Assembly: GCA_036850595.1 (NCBI GenBank)
Contig: CM072154.1
Span: 9,369,330 to 9,433,329 of the forward strand
DNA: 64,000 nt
Direction of reading: 5' to 3'
Origin: Rhyacichthys aspro
Taxonomy: Eukaryota; Chordata; Actinopteri; Gobiiformes; Rhyacichthyidae
The notes under the pieces were generated by a model. It searched no databases. It saw nothing but the letters and a program-made list of their open reading frames with translations, and was not told the DNA's origin. The stretch's first letter is position 1; each line of letters begins with the position of its first letter. Positions 58,831 through 64,000 of this stretch are shown piece after piece. Position numbers and translations under genes: made by a program.

Positions 58831-58869
58831 CTGCAGATCCAGACGGAGACTCCCACTTGTGGATGCCAT
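58831..58869 (-). other. Candidate first exon (MASTSGSLRLDLQ) upstream of kcng1
   Basis: ATG at 58869 (A at -3, G at +4) followed by 13 codons to a donor (CTGCAG then GTATCC). Joins in phase 0 to the exon at 57429-57500. Product unrecognised. May be a distal leader exon of kcng1 or the start of another gene. Confidence 0.3.
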
Positions 58870-59235
58870 GGTGTCTCTGATGTGGAGCTGCTCTGTGTGA
58901 CTAAGCGCACCTCAGTCCCATCTCAACAGTACAGCCTGGAACACACTGACAGGCAGCTGAGGAGACCTGAGCCGAGAACACAAGAGTTCAAATGTACCTG
59001 ATTTTCAAAGGAAACTGTGGTTTTTAGGTCACATAGAAGATGAAAACACAGAGTGAGGAAATGTTACACAGACAGAATGCAGTTGTTCCTAATTTCACTT
59101 TGAACTGTCCACCTGTGTCTTCTATGGTCCCATCCCATTAGTTACAGCCTCCATTCTAACTCACAGAGGCCATGGGGACAGTAAGCTCATTTATTTTGTC
59201 AGTGGACAGTCCGGGTGCTAAGCATGACTCAGAGC

Positions 59236-59668
59236 TAGGGTGGCCATGTGTCTCCCATATAGGGATTGTCCCTCTTTCACAGTCCCTGTCCCATGTCCCT
59301 GCATATATCTGCAAACACCCAGTTGTGAACCATGTCCCAAATACTAATCACTGCAGCAAACTTCAAAACAACAATCTATTGGTTTGTGACTTAATTTATT
59401 TTTTTTATCACATAAATGGCACCAACATTTAACCTAAGGCTGTACTTAGATTATGATCTGAAAAGGTCATGGTTCTCTGGAGCTTTTTGAGTTACTTCAA
59501 ATGCTCCAATGCAATTCTTGTTTTTTGTTTACAGTTGATATAAAACAATGGAATAAAAATTGTTTTGAACAGAGAATAATTAACACTTTTTTTTTCTTCT
59601 GCCAGTGAGTTTGTGGAAAAATCGCATATTTTGTCCCAATTTGGAGGTCTGAAAATATGGTCACCCTA
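59236..59668. mobile_element. hAT-like nonautonomous DNA transposon (MITE), 433 bp
   Basis: Terminal inverted repeats TAGGGTGGCCATGT at the left and the complement of TAGGGTGACCATAT at the right (12 of 14 match). Perfect 8-bp direct repeats CTCAGAGC flank it at 59228-59235 and 59669-59676, as expected for hAT insertion. The inner left end with CCCATATAGGGATTGTCCC recalls widespread TAGGGTGACCAGA-type hAT MITEs. No transposase frame; mobilised in trans if at all. Confidence 0.85.
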
Positions 59669-62600
59669 CTCAGAGCACCATGTAACCAACTTACTAGTGG
59701 GACCACATTTATTTATTTTTACTGGAAAGTGTCTTACCTTGCGGTACATTTCATTTTACAGATTTGGATGAATGTAGAATTCCTTTGATGAGTTTTAAGT
59801 TTAAGTTTAAGTCAGGCGGATCGTGGCCAGGACTTTTGGCGCCACTGGAGGTAAGTTTGCGTCAAATTGCGTGGCTCGTCTTTTCTGCTTCAAGCTATGG
59901 CTAGGCTAACTCGTTTTCCAAGCATACTAGCCATAGACACCCCTTTCTTTTCCTAATTTAATCAAATTTGATGTTTTTAATTAAAGGCCAGTATAAAAGT
60001 TTAATAAAAAATCACTTGCAATAGATAGATGGGATTTTGGACTCCAAACTAGGGCCAGGCCTAGTTTATTTGTTCTGAGCTACTGTTGCATAGCAATATG
60101 GCGGACTATGAAAATATAAAAGACGCCTGTCACGTGAAAATAACTTTTCTATTTTACTTATATGCAAAACTACACAATTTGATCAGTATTTTTGTTGAGT
60201 TATTTATTTGTTAATACTTTAGTAACATTAATATAGGGAGCCTATACAACAGACAAAATTGACAAAAAAGAAAAAAAAGTATTTCATTAATACCTCATGA
60301 AGTTCATATACTATTCATACATGGTCTAACCCTTTGACACAAATCACGGGAAGAAAGGTATTGGATTAAGGCCAGGCCAAGTAATTGCAGATGGTTATAG
60401 GTACCAAAATGAAGTAGCTGGAACACATTGACTTTCATAAAAACGAATAAAGTGTTGTTTCAGGAGTTTGCAAGACTGAAATAGGGTTCTCTTATTATCA
60501 TCATAGCCCCACCCTGTTTGTTCGTGTGCTTTATTGTTAGATGAACGCATTCAGTAGGCCATTAAAACTTCCAGATTCGAGAGCACAAGAAATGGATAAA
60601 TTTAAATGCACCATCTGGATGAGCCACAGCTGTTCAGGACACAATGCAATTAAGGCTTCATATATGGCAAAGAGAAACAGTCTCTGCAGAGGACAACAGT
60701 TTGTGCACACAGCTTCATTGTACACAGAATCATTGTTCTAATATCAGGAGTTCACTTTATAAATACAGGTCTTAGTTTTGCATGTAGGCCTATATTTGCT
60801 TGATAACAATACTTCATTGTTGTATTATCTTTTTCCTTCTTCTCAAGGATGTTGAGTTACACCTGTGAGGTTTTTTATGTGCTTGCTGTTCCTGTTAAAG
60901 CACACAATTCCCATTTGCAGCCTGAGATATTCGCACGTGTTATGTCACTTTCACTGAGTCGTGAGGAAATGTTTGCTCTTGGAATTATACGTTTGTGTCT
61001 GAGAGAAGTGTGTAGCCGAGTTAATGATGATAATCAGTACAATTCGGATGTTGCAGCTGTGAAACAGCTCTGTATCACACCATGAAAAAGCAATCACTTT
61101 ACTTAAAATGCAGAAATTATAAGTTATAAAGAAGAATAGCCTAAAAATAAACAGTTTTCTTTATGTCCTGACACACTGTCACAGCATTACGACGCAATGC
61201 GACCTTGTTAATGCATTTGTTTCACCTGAGCCTTTCAATATGACACATTCAAATGTCACGTGAATGTGAGGCCATTTTCAGTGAAGTGACCTTTACATCC
61301 TTTTTAAATTATTTCCCATATTTGGTGCCTCACAAAATCATACTTTTACAGTTCGTCCAATTGCATAGATACTATTTCTACAAATGTCTTTTAAAGAGGC
61401 CGTTGTTATCTGTATAAATGGCTCTCTTTGTCCCCAGACCAGACTAATCTGTCAAAGGCACTTATTCTGTAAGAAATCATTTAAAAGGCCAAACCTAATT
61501 TGACTAAGGATCTGCTTGTTTTCAAACTGCTGTAGATGGTGTACATTAAGACTACTGATGAAAGAGACTCAAAACTATACCATAAAGGAGGTAGAGCTTT
61601 TTAGAGCCTGTGAACAGCTATGGCACCCTACAGGGACCATGCTATAGTCTAAACTCAGTGGACATATTAGGTCTGGTCTTTCAACACTTTATTTTTCTGT
61701 CTTTATTTTTCTCTCTTCTCTTCAGTGGGTTTGAACAGGGGTATGAGGCTTCCTGCGGAGATGTTGCATTTAAAGAGCTCCTGTCCCGTTGATGGTGAGC
61801 AGCTGATGACCTTTGGCTCAGAGCACTGCGACACTCATCCCCGTGGAAACACTGTCGTCCCACGGCTCAGGGACTTGTGAAGAACGAGAAACATGCGGTG
61901 TACATCCTCCAGAAAATGGCTCAGTGGGTCACTTTATCCTGGAGCCCACTCAGTTGTTCCTTCTGCAGTAATTTGACACTTGACATCTGACTGAGATATG
62001 AAAAATGAAGATGTTGTGATTGAAAAGTGATCAGCTGTTCCTGCTCATTTCAGAGAAGATTTCCATTTCGGGAGTCAGTGCCCTGTTGACCTTCACTCCA
62101 GCCGATTACACTAACGCCAAGGATGCAAGGTGGATATAATTTTTTATATTTCAGGATAAAAACTGCTCTGTCATTAACCCTTAAACACATGTGCACCACT
62201 TGTTACTGAGTTAAACTGATTTAAAATCCAGGAATGACTTACGATGCGTGGATTTTTTTTATATGTAGCTTGAATATATCTATTGTTTTGTATTTACCAT
62301 CAACTTTCCTTTTAATAATGAAAGATAGAAGAAAGGATATAAATACCAATTGTTTTAACTTTATTTCAGTTTCCATGGCGACCAGATTGTTGCTACGTGA
62401 CGGAGTTGAAAGCACACGCGGCACGTTAAGACATGATACAGGCAGACGCACACCTCTTACACCCTATATTTATGCTAATCAGACTTTCCCATCGAAGTGT
62501 CAAGTTCTTATCACTGCTTTCGACAAGTTTTAGACTAAATGCTCATTTTCGTGAGCCGCTGCTGCAAATATGAGACGCTGCGGCTGTGATTTATAATTAA

Positions 62601-62865
62601 ACCAGAGACAAATGGTGAGAAGGCTCGACATGTTTGTCAAAGGGCTTAGATGAAGTGAATGCGTAATTAGTCCAGGTTCATTAATCCCTCAAGGCCTGGA
62701 TCCTGCTGGTCTTTCTTGTGTTTTGATTCATCCGCACACAACAGATGGTTAAAAATAATACTGTCTGTTTACCATTCAGCAGAAGGTCTGTGTGCTCTGA
62801 TGCCGTTTTAATGAATTATTCCTCAGTAATTGTGAAGTGAAGTTATCAAAATGGTCATTCCTAAT

Positions 62866-63174
62866 TAGGGCTGCTCGATTATGGAAAAAATCATAATCAC
62901 AATTATTTTGGTCATTATTGAAATCACAGTTATTTTCCACAATTTTGGAAATGTGTTGGATTTATTGACCAGTGAATTCTCCTTAAAATAAATAATATAT
63001 TCAAACGTATAAATAATTAGCTTGAAAAAACTAACAGAAATAATAATTACAATGTGGTGCACAAAAACAAGTAAATAAAAAGTAAATAACTGTTTTATTC
63101 TCGATTACATAGGTTTCGTGATCGTTGGGAGCCGAAATTGAAATAAAAAATTGCATTAATTGCACAGCCCTGTT
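62866..63174. mobile_element. TIR element of the AGGGCTGCTCGATTA type (hAT-like MITE)
   Basis: Left end TAGGGCTGCTCGATTA and right end complementary to CAGGGCTGTGCAATTA form imperfect inverted termini about 310 bp apart. The interior has CATAATCACAATTATTTTGG-type AT-rich sequence typical of an abundant fish repeat. The 8-bp target duplication is not clear. No coding capacity. Confidence 0.65.
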
Positions 63175-64000
63175 CGTCATTGTAACAAATCCTTCCTAAT
63201 ATGTGATGCCTTCCTCTCAGATGCCGTCTCAGCTGGATATAAACGTCTCAGAGTCCGTGAATAAGTGAGATGAAGGAACAGGAGGCCTTTGGTGTCTGTT
63301 CTCAGTTCGTCAGATGGAAGTTACTCCCTCAATATGGGCCTTCAAGAATAGACCACTTCTGTGAGTTGGATTCATAACAAGAGGAAACATGACAACAAAT
63401 GACGAAACATCAGTCCATCTTTTAATTCGACCGCGTTGCCCATTTATCAGAAAGATAAGGGTGCGTGGCTGATGGAGTAAAGTAGTTTGTAAATGGCTGG
63501 AACTGCTAGATAAAGCCGCCGATGCCACTCCGGTTTCCTCTGAGTCGTGGGCGAGGCTGAGTGGGTCTGTAATGATGGAGGCCAGAGGATGATAGTCTGC
63601 GGGATATGACTTACGGGCAGCCGTTGAAACAGAAAATATCCTCCCAACAGCGGTTAGGATGAAAGACGAGACTTTCGAGTATGTGCTCACACTGTTATGA
63701 TTGTGTGATATCTGTGTAGAGGGAAACAAATAGACGATAAGTCATGGAATATTTGATACAGATGTACAGCAGGGCCAGTAAACATGACATTGAACAATAG
63801 TCTTCAATCAGATATTATGGTGCTAAATGATGGAATACCCATTTAGGTATTTTAGATACTTCTACATCATTTTCTATATTTAAAAATAGACAAAAACAGA
63901 AACTGATGGCGGAATATTTGCTTTGACTCACTCATCCCAAAAAAGAACAACTGGGTGGATGATATCATGTAGTTTTAACTGCTTGTTGTTTTAGAGTGTT

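Larger units (their letters stand above)
58890..64000. other. Right-end intergenic DNA
   Basis: No protein-family exon found on either strand. Contains two TIR elements (59236-59668 and about 62866-63174) and a plus-strand donor-bearing stretch near 59790-59851. A CCATGGCGACC word at about 62375 resembles an RFX half-site. Otherwise AT-rich. Confidence 0.45.

Overview
This window is nuclear DNA from a ray-finned (teleost) fish, most likely one with a fairly compact genome. It has short phase-consistent introns with GT-AG borders, vertebrate-specific gene families and AT-rich non-coding DNA. Only a few small DNA-transposon relics were recognised. No bacterial, viral, CRISPR or RNA-gene feature was found. 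Species cannot be named from the sequence alone.

Four protein-coding genes were reconstructed exon by exon, all on the minus strand in tandem. From low to high coordinates they are: (1) camk1g-like, a Ca2+/calmodulin-dependent protein kinase I gamma (coding 3031-7183, with a 5' exon near 8734-8857); (2) mical1-like, a flavin monooxygenase that oxidises F-actin (coding 12502-21119, 5' exon and promoter near 23952-24040); (3) src, the non-receptor tyrosine kinase (coding 26544-31522, 5' exon near 45430-45650 after a ~14 kb first intron); (4) kcng1-like, the electrically silent Kv6.1 channel subunit (coding 47100-50073, with candidate upstream exons at 54981 and/or 57429 and 58831). All reconstructed exons join in frame. 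Predicted lengths (423, 1276, 534 and 521 residues) fit the families.

The remainder is UTR, introns and intergenic DNA. The first intron of src (31.5-45.4 kb) and the far right end (58.9-64 kb) show no convincing coding exon. The right end carries a hAT-like miniature transposon with an intact 8-bp target duplication (59228-59676) and a second terminal-inverted-repeat element (about 62866-63174). Src and Mical1 both act on actin and adhesion, Camk1g is a Ca2+ effector and Kcng1 tunes neuronal Kv2 currents, but there is no operon-like logic here; this is ordinary synteny.

The most informative observations are: an 18-nt neuronal (N1-Src type) microexon inside the src SH3 domain; an in-frame 50-codon N-terminal extension of camk1g together with loss of the prenylation motif; a phase-0 exon chain upstream of kcng1 that would form an upstream ORF; and a block of stacked homopolymers at 24.88-25.06 kb, in the presumed src 3'UTR, that looks like an assembly or sequencing artefact. 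I found no clearly undescribed biological system.
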